Assembly (NCBI GenBank): GCA_016707205.1
Contig: JADJHZ010000021.1
Coordinates: 15,554 to 79,553, forward strand
Origin: Haliscomenobacter sp.
GTDB taxonomy: Bacteria > Bacteroidota > Bacteroidia > Chitinophagales > Saprospiraceae
Direction of reading: 5' to 3'
DNA length: 64,000 bases
The notes beneath the pieces were generated by a model. That model made no database searches, was not told where the DNA came from, and was given only the letters and a program-made list of their open reading frames with translations. The position numbers and the translations under genes were made by a program. Shown here in pieces: positions 1-8,154 of the stretch. Positions within the stretch are counted from its first letter, which is position 1. Each line of letters begins with the position of its first letter.

Positions 1-867
1 TCTTTCGATACGCCCTGGATGGATTCGAGGATTCCCTGGCGGTCGAGCGCTTGGAGGAACACGCCCACGTCATCCATGCCCGGCTGGGTCTTCAGCCAGG
101 TTTTCACCTCGGCCAGGAATTCCTTCCGAAACCCGAGTATGAACTGTCTGCGCGGATCATGCGTCAGCGCCTGCTGCAGCAGGCCGGCCAGGGCTTCCCC
201 TTCGTCCGGAATTTCGGGATTGGGGTTGGTGAGGATCTCTTCGACCTGGTCCAGAATCACGAGCTGCGGTTTTGGAGCGGATTGCTCCAGGATTTCCTGC
301 AGCTGGGCCGGCAACCCCCGTTCCTGGTTGCGGCGGCAGTACACCGTATCGCGGGCATGCTAGAGGCGGGGCAGCAAGCCCGCGTGCAGCAGGGAAGATT
401 TTCCGACTCCGGACTGTCCGTAAAGCAGGATGAGGCGCTCGCCCTCGGTGACGTATTCATAGAGCTGGCGGATAATCCCTGCCTCTGCCGAAAAAGATGC
501 GCGCATCCTCCCGGGTGAACCAATGCAGTCCGGTATAGGGATGTTCCGGCCTTTGAATATCCGCTGGAAGCGGCGGCAGCGACAGGACGGAGAGCGGCTC
601 GTCGGGCAACTGGTCGATGAACTGCTTCAGCGCATCGCTGATCTGGGTGACCTCCACCTTGTGGGCCTCATAGGTGATCGTACCCTCCTGAAAATCCGCT
701 GCATTGCGGTAATACCTGCCCGACAGCAGCGTGATGCGGCTGCTTTTTTCCGGATGCGCCATCAGCTCCCCGCTTGCCCGGAGCAGTTCGATTGCCTGGC
801 GCGTCTCGCCCTGGGCGAGGAGCGCTAGCAGGCCGGCTTTGTCAATAGTGCTGGATGGGGTAGGCAT
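1..867 (-). pseudogene. Broken EAD11-STAND (nSTAND1) NTPase, runs off the window
   Basis: The first ~95 residues read as an effector-associated domain 11 (EAD11; core LLSGRYYR, helical). They are followed by the linker typical of nSTAND1 NTPases, PYTGLHWFTREDARIFFGR. The frame then closes at 457. Translation in the next frame recovers the rest: P-loop GQSGVGKSS (393-419), a TAG stop at 360-362, then CRRNQERG and a Walker B-like LVILDQVEE (241-264), continuing to base 1. So there is one indel near 486-497 and one nonsense codon. In the family, the EAD recruits a partner effector and the STAND ATPase is a signal-dependent switch in conflict or death systems. Domain assignment is by pattern; the EAD subtype number is less certain than the STAND call. 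The sensor end lies outside the window. Confidence 0.8.
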
Positions 868-1083
868 AGCCGCATGATTGTAGAACCAAGATACACATTT
901 GGTGGAAAAAGGGAGGGATGTTGATGATGGGGCGTTAAAATTCGGGGGTTTAAGGTGGGCAAAGCGCCGGGCGTTTTACTGCAAACTGCCAATTGAAGAC
1001 TGCATCCGGGCAGAAGTCCCGCAGCACTGGCTTGACCGGCGCCTCAAAATCCCGTACATTTAAATCTCATTTAATGCGCAAGC

Positions 1084-1296
1084 ATGGAACAATTGGTGTT
1101 AAATCAGCTCAAGCTCCTTCCGGAGCACCTTCAGATTGAGGCGCTTCATAATATTCAGTATCTGCTGTTCATAAAGAACCAGGAGGAGGAAACGCCAATT
1201 GTCCAGGAATCTCCTTTGACCTTTTCGGATTTTCATTTCCCTGAAAGCGGTCAAACGTATAGCCGCGCAGAAATTTATGGCGACAATGGCCGGTGA
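1084..1296 (+). CDS. Small antitoxin-like protein (VapB/DUF2281-like)
   Basis: A 70-residue acidic protein beginning MEQLVLNQLKLLPEHLQ, a pattern seen in short antitoxins of PIN-toxin pairs (DUF2281-like). A PIN-domain start follows in another frame and overlaps its last codons by 11 bases, the usual antitoxin-toxin arrangement. The toxin is truncated, so this gene may be a relic. The middle 'DFHFPESGQTYSRAEIYGDNGR'-type tail (shortened here) resembles a toxin-binding C-terminus. No operator is evident upstream; 868-1083 holds nothing I can recognise. Confidence 0.55.
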   Translation: MEQLVLNQLKLLPEHLQIEALHNIQYLLFIKNQEEETPIVQESPLTFSDFHFPESGQTYSRAEIYGDNGR

Positions 1297-1444
1297 AAAG
1301 ATTTTCATTGATACCAATATCCTGGTGTATGCCAACAATACGCTGTCTTCCTTGTGCATTCCCGCAAGGGCCCAATGGCAGTCGGTCTATACCCCTATCC
1401 CCACGCCGCCTGTATCGCCCTGGTCGAAGGAGACGGTGGTGTGA
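1286..1444 (+). pseudogene. Truncated PIN-domain (VapC-like) toxin
   Basis: ATG at 1286 opens a 52-codon frame starting MAGEKIFIDTNILVYA. The FIDTNILVY segment is the N-terminal PIN motif with the first metal-binding Asp. After about 29 residues (CIPARA) the sequence stops looking like a PIN domain and ends at TGA 1442-1444. The rest of the nuclease, including the other acidic residues, is absent, so no active RNase is expected. The break lies just before the leader of the LRR gene, so that gene's arrival may have cut the toxin (inference). Confidence 0.65.
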
Positions 1445-1487
1445 ATTGAGATGGAGGAGTGAATTTTTTATTTCAACAACAGCCACC

Positions 1488-2564
1488 ATGAAAGAGCTCT
1501 CTTACAATAAAAACGGCTTTGCACGGCCCAATGGGCGCTCCGGCTTTAAACATCTGTACCACAAAGACGGCCGTAGCTGGTGGGTGGCATACACCTTAAA
1601 GGAGTTGGAGCCGCGGATGGAGGCGTTTTATGCTGGAACAAAATCAAAAAAAATAATTCATCTCCACCTTCACGCACTATGCGAGTTTACAGATTTAAAA
1701 GTGTTGGTATTGATTAAATGTAGAATTGATTCCCTCCCGGCCGAAATCGGCCAGTTGACACAGTTGACAATACTGGATTTGAGTGATAACCAATTGACCA
1801 GCCTTCCGGCCGAAATCGGCCAATTGACACAGTTGACAACACTGGATTTGAGCAACAACCAATTGACCAGCCTCCCGGCCGAAATCAGCCAATTGACACA
1901 GTTGACAACACTGGATTTGAGCAACAACCAATTGACCAGTCTCCCGGCCGAAATCAGCCAATTGACACAGTTGACTGAGTTGGAATTGAGGAATAACCCT
2001 CTCATCAGCTCTGGCGAAATTGTAAAAATTATTGCCAATTTTGTAAACATCAGAAAACTTCTGAAAGATGGCAACCCAGACGATACACATCATCTGAGCC
2101 CTCTTCCCATTCGTATAACTGGCGCTTCTATTTCCAAAGAGGGTATTCTCTCGAGTTTAAATTTGTCTAACTCAAACATGAGTGCGCTTCCCGCAGAAAT
2201 CGGGCAGTTGACGGAATTACAAGGGCTGCATTTAGAGGGCAACCAAATAACTACCCTCCCTCCTGAAATCGGGAACTTGAAATTTTTACACACTCTATAT
2301 CTATCGGGAAAAGAGTTTTCTGATTTCGATTGTTCGCTTTTAGTTGCAATAGAGTTCTTGAGTTTTAGCGGAAGCTCATTTTTGATACTCCCCCAAAATA
2401 TGCCCTGGTTGCACGGCCTTGACCTGTCTAATTGCAGCCTGCACCAAATACCGCAGGAGGTCAAAAGTTTGAAGGCGCATTTTGTTTATCTTGACTTATC
2501 AGGTAACTCTATCCCTGAAGAAGAAATCGAAGCCTTGCGCCGAGCGGCCGGGGTGGACGATTAA
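1488..2564 (+). CDS. Leucine-rich-repeat protein
   Basis: A 358-residue protein if translation starts at ATG 1488. The in-frame upstream ATG at 1293 reads through the truncated toxin and is unlikely. An N-terminal ~50-residue module (KHLYHKDGRSWWVAYTLKE) precedes LRRs of the 23-residue type LPAEIGQLTQLTTLDLSNNQ. Four near-identical LRRs lie at about residues 83-165, a non-LRR insert follows, and divergent LRRs continue to the C-terminus. No signal peptide or membrane segment is visible, so it is probably cytoplasmic and protein-binding. The N-terminal module and its 5' leader recur at 2644. Partner and function are unknown. Confidence 0.8.
   Translation: MKELSYNKNGFARPNGRSGFKHLYHKDGRSWWVAYTLKELEPRMEAFYAGTKSKKIIHLHLHALCEFTDLKVLVLIKCRIDSLPAEIGQLTQLTILDLSDNQLTSLPAEIGQLTQLTTLDLSNNQLTSLPAEISQLTQLTTLDLSNNQLTSLPAEISQLTQLTELELRNNPLISSGEIVKIIANFVNIRKLLKDGNPDDTHHLSPLPIRITGASISKEGILSSLNLSNSNMSALPAEIGQLTELQGLHLEGNQITTLPPEIGNLKFLHTLYLSGKEFSDFDCSLLVAIEFLSFSGSSFLILPQNMPWLHGLDLSNCSLHQIPQEVKSLKAHFVYLDLSGNSIPEEEIEALRRAAGVDD
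1734..1985 (+). repeat. 69-bp tandem repeat encoding LRR units
   Basis: Copies begin at 1734, 1803, 1872 and 1941, exactly 69 bp (23 codons) apart. They are nearly identical in DNA, including synonymous positions, and the last copy diverges after about 45 bp. The low divergence points to recent duplication or gene conversion inside the LRR gene. Confidence 0.9.
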
Positions 2565-2643
2565 GCATTGATGAGACGGGGGCTATTTTGCCCTGCGAAC
2601 GGGAGCGGGCATTTTTGCCTTCATTTCAACAATAACAGCCACC

Positions 2644-2790
2644 ATGCAAAATATAGAATACAAACACTTTGGCTACGACCATACTACCGGTACTGACGGC
2701 CATAAGTACTTGCACATAAGAGATGAAGGATGTTGGCGCGTGGCTTACTCCGTGTAAGAATTGGCGCCGGAAGTAGAGGCCTTATGCATC
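2644..2790 (+). pseudogene. Remnant second copy of the LRR gene's N-terminal module
   Basis: ATG 2644 opens a 37-codon frame ending at TAA 2755-2757 (residues include HKYLHIRDEG and WRVAYSV). Past the stop, the same frame reads ELAPEVEAL. This aligns with the N-terminus of the LRR protein at 1488: KHLYHKDGRSWWVAYTLKELEPRMEAF-like pattern, same order and spacing. The non-coding stretch just before the ATG (ATTTCAACAA...ACAGCCACCATG) is also shared. Homology ends near 2790, where the antisense KilA-N gene begins, so this copy lost its LRR part. Confidence 0.65.
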
Positions 2791-3456
2791 CTGCCTACCG
2801 ATGATCAACGTTGTGTAATTGTACCTAACGCCCCGCTGCTGGCTGAGGCTGGCGGCAGCTTTGCCCCATTCCTTGGCCCGGTCGAGCGGGCAGGGGATTT
2901 TTTTCAGGCTGCAATACCCGGCGATGGTGTAGTAGTGATCATCGACGCTAAGGATCTTGGCTTCCAGCTCGTCGAGGCGCTGGGCGGTCAGGTCCAGGTC
3001 GGCCCGCACCTTTTCGTTGAACTGTTCCTGCTGCTCCAGTTGCTCCACGATCATGCGCAGGCTGCGGATGACGCCGGCAGGCTGAAACTCCCGGATCTCC
3101 GTTTTGCCGGTGGTGAGCAGTTCCTGGATGCGGTCATACACCCAAAGTTCAAACTCAGGGGATAACCAGGCGGCAAACTTCAACGCGAGTTTTTCATCCA
3201 TCCAGGTGCCCTGTAATTCAGGAACTCCACCCTTAATTACGCGCAATACTTCCCGCGCCATTGCTCCGATATCGGAATTCCGATATCGGGACTCCAGAAG
3301 CAAAATATAATCCCTCGTTCCTTGAAGGGCCAAAAAATGGCCGATCTGCTTTCGGAATGGCCTGGCCATTTCGGTAGCGTTGATCATCTTGTTGCCATCC
3401 GAAAACTCGAAGGAAATTGGAGTACCTTCATAATCAAATTGTTTAATATCGCTCAT
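2782..3456 (-). CDS. KilA-N domain protein
   Basis: A 224-residue protein starting at MSDIKQFDYEG (ATG 3456). In-frame upstream starts at 3489 (ATG) and 3498 (TTG) are possible but less likely. Residues ~1-105 form a KilA-N DNA-binding domain (DGNKMINATEMARPF, then LQGTWMDEKLALKFAAWLSP and EFELWVYDRIQELL). A coiled coil and a C-terminal segment YYTIAGYCSLKKI follow. Such proteins occur in phages and mobile islands. The C-terminus appears clipped, ending in an unusual tail at the junction with the LRR-module remnant. The start overlaps the upstream ORF's stop as ATGA, which would allow translational coupling. Confidence 0.85.
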   Translation of the reverse strand: MSDIKQFDYEGTPISFEFSDGNKMINATEMARPFRKQIGHFLALQGTRDYILLLESRYRNSDIGAMAREVLRVIKGGVPELQGTWMDEKLALKFAAWLSPEFELWVYDRIQELLTTGKTEIREFQPAGVIRSLRMIVEQLEQQEQFNEKVRADLDLTAQRLDELEAKILSVDDHYYTIAGYCSLKKIPCPLDRAKEWGKAAASLSQQRGVRYNYTTLIIGRQDA

Positions 3457-3956
3457 AACGGTAGGTTGATCCGTAACAAAATAGGGCATTTTTGGCAATA
3501 TCCTTCCAGACTTTTACACTTTCTGACCAGTGAAAAGGGCCCCCGCCTCACCCCCACCTCCAACCCCGCCTCCAGCTCCCGCACTGCGGCGACGATCCGC
3601 TCCAGGCTTCCTGCATACCCGCGCCCCACCGCCGCGACCAGCTCCCAGCACTCCGGCCCCAGCAGCTTGGTAGGCCGGATACGGGCATCCCCCAGCAGGG
3701 CACGCAGCGCGATTTCCGACGGCGCAGCCAGGAACGCCTGCGCCAGGGCGCGCACGGCCTGAAGCTCTGCAAATAGCGCCAGAGCCTCTTCGGCACTAAA
3801 AGCGCCGCCCTTGTGTAGCACGTAATTGAGCCGGTGCGGGTTGCTGCTGCCGAAGCCCCGCAGCCGCAGCGCCGGCAGCGCCAGCACCCGGGCGACCGGC
3901 GCAGAGAGGCTGGCATCGCCATGCCGCAGCCGGTAGCCGGGATCGGCACTGGACAC
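3453..3956 (-). CDS. GC-rich ORF of unknown function upstream of KilA-N
   Basis: A 167-codon ORF opening with GTG. It is rich in Ala, Arg and Leu, and its G+C and GC3 look clearly higher than its neighbours', which suggests foreign origin. I recognise no family. Segments such as EALALFAELQAVRALAQAFL and ELVAAVGRGYAGSLERIV look helical and protein-like. The last ~30 codons read through what looks like the KilA-N leader, so the original 3' end may be lost. Its TGA overlaps the KilA-N ATG. It could be a fragment of a larger gene or a coincidental open frame. Confidence 0.35.
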   Translation of the reverse strand: MSSADPGYRLRHGDASLSAPVARVLALPALRLRGFGSSNPHRLNYVLHKGGAFSAEEALALFAELQAVRALAQAFLAAPSEIALRALLGDARIRPTKLLGPECWELVAAVGRGYAGSLERIVAAVRELEAGLEVGVRRGPFSLVRKCKSLEGYCQKCPILLRINLPL

Positions 3957-4014
3957 CTGCCCCGGCGCCTTTTCTACTAGAGAAATGGAAATCTTTTAAG
4001 TGGATTTTTTATCT

Positions 4015-4040
4015 TCGATATGTATTTGAAAACATATCGA
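4015..4040 (+). promoter_or_regulatory. Inverted repeat, ModE-like operator upstream of modA
   Basis: TCGATATGT, an 8-base spacer, then ACATATCGA: a perfect 9-bp inverted repeat ending 5 bases before the modA ATG. Its layout (CG.TAT.T-N8-A.ATA.CG) resembles the Escherichia coli ModE operator (CGTTATAT-N8-ACATAACG, from memory). Bound protein here would cover the translation initiation region. A simple mRNA hairpin is the alternative. Confidence 0.45.
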
Positions 4041-4045
4041 GTAAG

Positions 4046-4840
4046 ATGAAAAAAACAACGAATTACCTGTGGGCGGCCTGCTTCCTGCTGGTGAGCGCCT
4101 GTGGAAATGCTCCTGCAAAAAGCGATAAGCAGGAAAAGGCGCCACCTTCCATTTTCATTGCCGTAGCGGCGAATATGCAGTTCGCTATGGAGGAGCTTAT
4201 GAAAGCGTTTACCGAAAAGACCGGCGTGCGTTGTGAAACAACGATCAGTTCCTCCGGCAAACTGACGGTTCAGATCAAAGAGGGAGCGCCGTTTGATGTT
4301 TTTGTGTCTGCCGATATGAATTACCCCGAGGAAATTTTCCAAAGCGGGCTGGCTGCCGCTCCTCCTAAAATATATGCTTACGGGAAATTGGTCTTGTGGT
4401 CGATGAAAGAGGACATCACCCCCTCCCTGGAAATGCTGGGCGAAAGCTCCATCCGGCATATTGCCCTGGCAAACCCCAAACTGGCGCCTTACGGATTAGC
4501 CGCTGTGGAGACGCTGAAAAACCATCGGCTTTGGGAACAGGTGGAAAAAAAGCTGGTATTCGGAGAAAGCATCGCCCAAACGAACCAATTTATCATCGCA
4601 GGAGCAGCAGAAGTCGGGTTCACGGCCTTGTCTGTCGTATTGTCGGATCAGATGAAAGGAAAAGGCAAATGGATCGAAATTAACCAGGAGGATTATCCTC
4701 CCGTTGCCCAGGGTGTTGTGGTGATAAAAAGGGAAAACGCCTCAGCGCTTAACGCGCTTAAATTCTTTGACTTCCTTTCCTCTGAAGAGGCTTCCGCGAT
4801 TTTGGAGGCATTCGGGTATGGCGTTGACACGGGAAAATGA
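4046..4840 (+). CDS. modA: Molybdate ABC transporter substrate-binding lipoprotein
   Basis: A 264-residue ModA family protein. It has a lipoprotein signal (LLVSAC, Cys ~19), then IAVAANMQFAMEELMKAF, SSSGKLTVQIKEGAPFDVFVSA, and a C-terminal VIKRENASALNALKFFDFL. These are the standard ModA segments, including the SSGKL oxyanion-binding loop. It should capture molybdate or tungstate and deliver it to ModBC. No modB or modC follows, since the next gene is a convergent phosphatase, so the permease must lie elsewhere. A ModE-like palindrome sits directly upstream. Confidence 0.92.
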   Translation: MKKTTNYLWAACFLLVSACGNAPAKSDKQEKAPPSIFIAVAANMQFAMEELMKAFTEKTGVRCETTISSSGKLTVQIKEGAPFDVFVSADMNYPEEIFQSGLAAAPPKIYAYGKLVLWSMKEDITPSLEMLGESSIRHIALANPKLAPYGLAAVETLKNHRLWEQVEKKLVFGESIAQTNQFIIAGAAEVGFTALSVVLSDQMKGKGKWIEINQEDYPPVAQGVVVIKRENASALNALKFFDFLSSEEASAILEAFGYGVDTGK

Positions 4841-4870
4841 ACGGTTTTCACACTCCCATCGTCTCTCAAA

Positions 4871-4948
4871 GTTGCGAAGTTGCGAAGTTACGAAGTTACG
4901 AGGTTACGGAGTAACGGAGTAACGAAGCCGCCTAATGTCTAACCTCTA
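4871..4948. repeat. 8-bp degenerate tandem array at a gene 3' end
   Basis: Seven units of GTTGCGAA/GTTACGAA run from 4871 to about 4927, followed by TAATGTCTAACCTCTAACC. The reverse complement of that last part (GGTTAGAGGTTAGACATT) contains the TAG stop of the phoD-like gene. The array separates the convergent modA and phoD-like genes. Confidence 0.85.
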
Positions 4949-6511
4949 ACCTTCCGCCTTTAGCGGCAGCGAATACAGCGATTCCCCCGTCATATCCTTC
5001 AAATCTACCGTCAGGACTTTGGTGGCCGCGTTGATATTGACTTCCCCGAAAAACTGCATGCCGGACAGCGGGCTCAGGTTGGCCTGGCCGGGCGGCGGCG
5101 TTTTCTGGAACAAGACCTTGGGGCCGAACGTGTTGTCGAGCTCGTTGGGGCCAAAGGTGCCCGCGTTGAGGGGGCCGGAGACGAATTCGTAGAAGGGGCG
5201 GAATTCCTTAAACTGGGCTGCGGCAGGGTCGTATTTCAGCGCGGCGGTATAGTGGACATCGGCGGTGAGCCAGACGACGTTCTTGATCTGGTTTTGGAGG
5301 ATAAAACGCAGCAGGTTGGCCATTTCCAGCTCTCTGCCCAAAGGTTGCCCGCTGCCGTTGGCGCCGTTTTCGAAGGTGTTTTTATTGAGGTAGTCGTCGT
5401 AGACGATGAGCCCGATCGGCATGTCGGAGGCGATTACTTTCCAGGTCGCTTTGGAGGCTTTGAGCGCTGATTTCAGCCACTCCATCTGGGTTTTTCCGAG
5501 CAGGTCCGTTTCTTCTCCGGGCGCCGTCTGGCGGTTGGGGCCGTTGGGGCTGCGGTAGGAGCGCAAGTCGAGCATGAACACGTCGAGCAGCGGCCCGTAG
5601 GGAATTTGCCGGAAAATGCGCTCGGGGTCGCGCAGGATCGTCCGGATGGAGGTGTACTCCAGAAACGCGCGCTTGCCCCTGGCGGCCAGCAGGGCGACGC
5701 TTTTTTCTTTGTAGCGCGGGTCGGTCAGGATCTCCTGGGGGTACCAGTTGTTGAGTACCTCGTGGTCGTCCCATTGGTACAGGATGGGCACGTCGGCGTT
5801 GAAGCCCCGCAGGTTTTCGTCGAGCAGGTTGTAGGCGTAGTTGCCGCGGAATTCCGCCAGGCTTTCCGCTACCTTGGATTTTTCGTCGGTCACCAGGTTT
5901 CTCCACAAGCGGCCGTCGGGGAGTTTGATCTCCGACGGGATGGGGTTGTCGGCGTAAATAGCGTCGCCGCTGTGGATGAAAAAATCGGGGTTGCGGAGCC
6001 GCATGGTTTCGTAGATCTTCATCCCTCCGATCTCGGGGTTGATGCCGTACCCTTGCCCGCAGGTGTCGCCCGACCAAAGAAAGCGGATGTTCCTCGCCGT
6101 TTTGGGGGTGGTGCGGAACGTGCCGGTCACGGGCTCCGACCAAAGCTTGAGGTCCTCCAGACTTTGGAAGCGGACCCGGTAAAAAATCTGCTGCCCCTGG
6201 GGAAGCCCGCTGAGGTCGATTTTAGCGGTAAAATCGGATTCCGGCAGGGCTGCGGGCCCTTCCACGGTTTTGAACGTGGAAAAACTTTCGGTGGCAGACC
6301 AGTCGATCCACATCCGGCTGGGCCGGCTGGACCGGGACCAGATCACCGCCCGGTCGGCCAGAATATCCCCGGAGGAAATCCCCAGGGGCATTTCGGGCCG
6401 CATCGATGGGCTGCGGAAAATACCCCAATAGGTCTTCTGAATAGGCGCCAGAGCTAAAGACGCTCCGGCCAAAGCGGTTTGCTGGATAAATTTGCGGCGG
6501 TTGCTGGGCAT
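4946..6511 (-). CDS. phoD: PhoD-like alkaline phosphatase, Tat-exported
   Basis: A 521-residue protein with an N-terminal twin-arginine signal (NRRKFIQQTALAGASLALA). An N-terminal Fn3-like PhoD domain (~residues 35-135) precedes the metallophosphoesterase. Visible motifs are FLWSGDTCGQGYG, FFIHSGDAIYAD, YQWDDHEVLNNW and WLTADVHYTAAL, the usual PhoD metal ligands. It should hydrolyse phosphodi- and monoesters in the periplasm using Fe3+/Ca2+, as known for Bacillus PhoD. Its stop codon lies inside a repeat array. It is transcribed alone, convergent with modA. Confidence 0.9.
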   Translation of the reverse strand: MPSNRRKFIQQTALAGASLALAPIQKTYWGIFRSPSMRPEMPLGISSGDILADRAVIWSRSSRPSRMWIDWSATESFSTFKTVEGPAALPESDFTAKIDLSGLPQGQQIFYRVRFQSLEDLKLWSEPVTGTFRTTPKTARNIRFLWSGDTCGQGYGINPEIGGMKIYETMRLRNPDFFIHSGDAIYADNPIPSEIKLPDGRLWRNLVTDEKSKVAESLAEFRGNYAYNLLDENLRGFNADVPILYQWDDHEVLNNWYPQEILTDPRYKEKSVALLAARGKRAFLEYTSIRTILRDPERIFRQIPYGPLLDVFMLDLRSYRSPNGPNRQTAPGEETDLLGKTQMEWLKSALKASKATWKVIASDMPIGLIVYDDYLNKNTFENGANGSGQPLGRELEMANLLRFILQNQIKNVVWLTADVHYTAALKYDPAAAQFKEFRPFYEFVSGPLNAGTFGPNELDNTFGPKVLFQKTPPPGQANLSPLSGMQFFGEVNINAATKVLTVDLKDMTGESLYSLPLKAEG

Positions 6512-6624
6512 GGGAAGGTTGTTTTTTTACAAGGGCAAAATAGGGATTTTTGGGGTTACCGTCAGAAAGAGTACAGGTGAAACTCCCCCCAATTATTCCT
6601 ATTTTAACGCAAACTTTTCCAACA

Positions 6625-8085
6625 ATGAAACCTATGCTGCACGACCCCACGCTGCTGAAAGATAAAGCCTTCCTCGAGGGCCAATGGGTGGCCGCGCCTT
6701 CGGGCGCGACGTATCCGGTGATCAACCCCGCTTCAGGGGAAACCCTGGCGTTTGTTCCCGATATGGGAGGAGCGGAAACCCGCCTCGCTATCGAGTCGGC
6801 GCACCGCGCGTTCCCCTCCTGGAAAAGCAAAACGGCAGGGGAGCGCGCCAACCTGCTTCGCCGCTGGTATCAGTTGATGATGGAACATCAGGACGATCTG
6901 GGGGTTATCCTCACGCTGGAACAGGGGAAACCCTTGCCGGAGGCTAAGGGGGAGATCCGCTACGGCGCCTCGTTCGTTGAATGGTTTGCCGAAGAGGCGC
7001 GCCGGGTGTACGGAGATGTGATCCCAGGCCATGAGGAAAACAAGCGCATCCTCGTGCTGCGCCAACCGGTAGGGGTGTGCGGGATCATTACCCCCTGGAA
7101 TTTTCCCAATGCGATGATTGCCCGCAAAGTGGCGCCGGCTCTGGCGGCAGGCTGTACGGTGGTGATCAAACCGGCAGAGGCTACGCCGTTGTCGGCCCTG
7201 GCGATGGCTGCGCTGGCGGAACGGGCCGGCATCCCGCCCGGGGTGGTCAACGTCGTCACCGCCCAGAACCCTCGACCGGTAGGCGAGGAACTGACATCCA
7301 ATCCGTTGGTGCGGAAAATATCCTTTACCGGGTCTACCCGGGTGGGCAAACTGCTCATGGCGCAATGCGCCGGTACCGTGAAGCGCCTCTCCCTCGAACT
7401 CGGCGGCAATGCGCCCTTCATCGTCTTTGAAGACGCCGATTTGGATGCCGCCGTAGCAGGCGCCATCGCCTCCAAATACCGCAACGCCGGACAGACCTGC
7501 GTGTGCGCCAACCGCCTGCTCGTCCATGAACGCGTTGCCCCGGAGTTTGCTCAGAAACTGGCCGAAGCTACTGAAGCGCTTCCGGTAGGAGATGGCATGG
7601 ATGCCGGGGTCGCCATTGGCCCCCTGATCAACGCTGCCGCGCTGGAGAAGGTAGAGCGGCTGATCGGCGACGCCATCGGGCGCGGCGCCGAAGTCCTCAC
7701 CGGCGGCAAACGCCACGCCCTGGGCCGGACGTATTTCGAGCCCACCGTCCTCCTGGGCGCTCTACCCGGAATGGCCCTGGCCAAAGAAGAAATCTTCGGC
7801 CCCGTTGCCCCCATCTTTGCGTTTTCAACCGAAGACGAAGCGATCCGCCTCGCTAACGACACGGAGTTCGGTCTAGCAGCCTATTTCTACGGTAAAGATA
7901 TGAGCCGCATCTTCCGCGTTGCCGAAGCCCTGGAATACGGCATCGTCGGCGTCAACACCGGAATGGTCTCCACCGCTGTGGCGCCCTTCGGCGGCATGAA
8001 AGAAAGCGGCTTCGGACGGGAAGGCTCCCGGTACGGAATGGACGAGTTTCTGGAGATGAAGTATGTGTGTTTGGATATTTCGTAA
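6625..8085 (+). CDS. gabD: NAD(P)-dependent succinate-semialdehyde-type aldehyde dehydrogenase
   Basis: From ATG 6625 the protein has 486 residues, matching GabD length (~480). The in-frame ATG at 6550 would add an unsupported 25 residues. Motifs are PWNFPNAMIARKVAPALAAG, FTGSTRVGK, the catalytic Glu in LELGGNAPFIVFEDAD and the catalytic Cys in NAGQTCVCANR, with EEIFGPVAPIF and PFGGMKESGFGREG near the end. These favour the GabD (SSADH) subfamily. Substrate preference (succinate versus glutarate semialdehyde) cannot be read from sequence. No GABA aminotransferase is nearby. The TAA stop is part of the repeat array that follows. Confidence 0.88.
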   Translation: MKPMLHDPTLLKDKAFLEGQWVAAPSGATYPVINPASGETLAFVPDMGGAETRLAIESAHRAFPSWKSKTAGERANLLRRWYQLMMEHQDDLGVILTLEQGKPLPEAKGEIRYGASFVEWFAEEARRVYGDVIPGHEENKRILVLRQPVGVCGIITPWNFPNAMIARKVAPALAAGCTVVIKPAEATPLSALAMAALAERAGIPPGVVNVVTAQNPRPVGEELTSNPLVRKISFTGSTRVGKLLMAQCAGTVKRLSLELGGNAPFIVFEDADLDAAVAGAIASKYRNAGQTCVCANRLLVHERVAPEFAQKLAEATEALPVGDGMDAGVAIGPLINAAALEKVERLIGDAIGRGAEVLTGGKRHALGRTYFEPTVLLGALPGMALAKEEIFGPVAPIFAFSTEDEAIRLANDTEFGLAAYFYGKDMSRIFRVAEALEYGIVGVNTGMVSTAVAPFGGMKESGFGREGSRYGMDEFLEMKYVCLDIS

Positions 8086-8151
8086 CCTCGCAACTTCGCA
8101 ACCTCGCAACCTCGCAACTTCGTAACTTCGTAACCTCGCAACTTCGTAACT
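8082..8151. repeat. 8-9-bp degenerate tandem array between convergent genes
   Basis: Repeated CGTAACCT/CGCAACTT units (the reverse complement of the GTTACGAA family) fill the space between gabD and the serine hydrolase. The gabD stop codon TAA (8083-8085) is the TAA of the first unit. Confidence 0.85.
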
Positions 8152-8154
8152 CAA

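Noticed and set aside
5606..6457. 283-codon plus-strand ORF over phoD
   Set aside because: It is antisense to a strong PhoD match and lacks protein-like features.
6733..7716. 327-codon minus-strand ORF over the aldehyde dehydrogenase
   Set aside because: It is a shadow of gabD.
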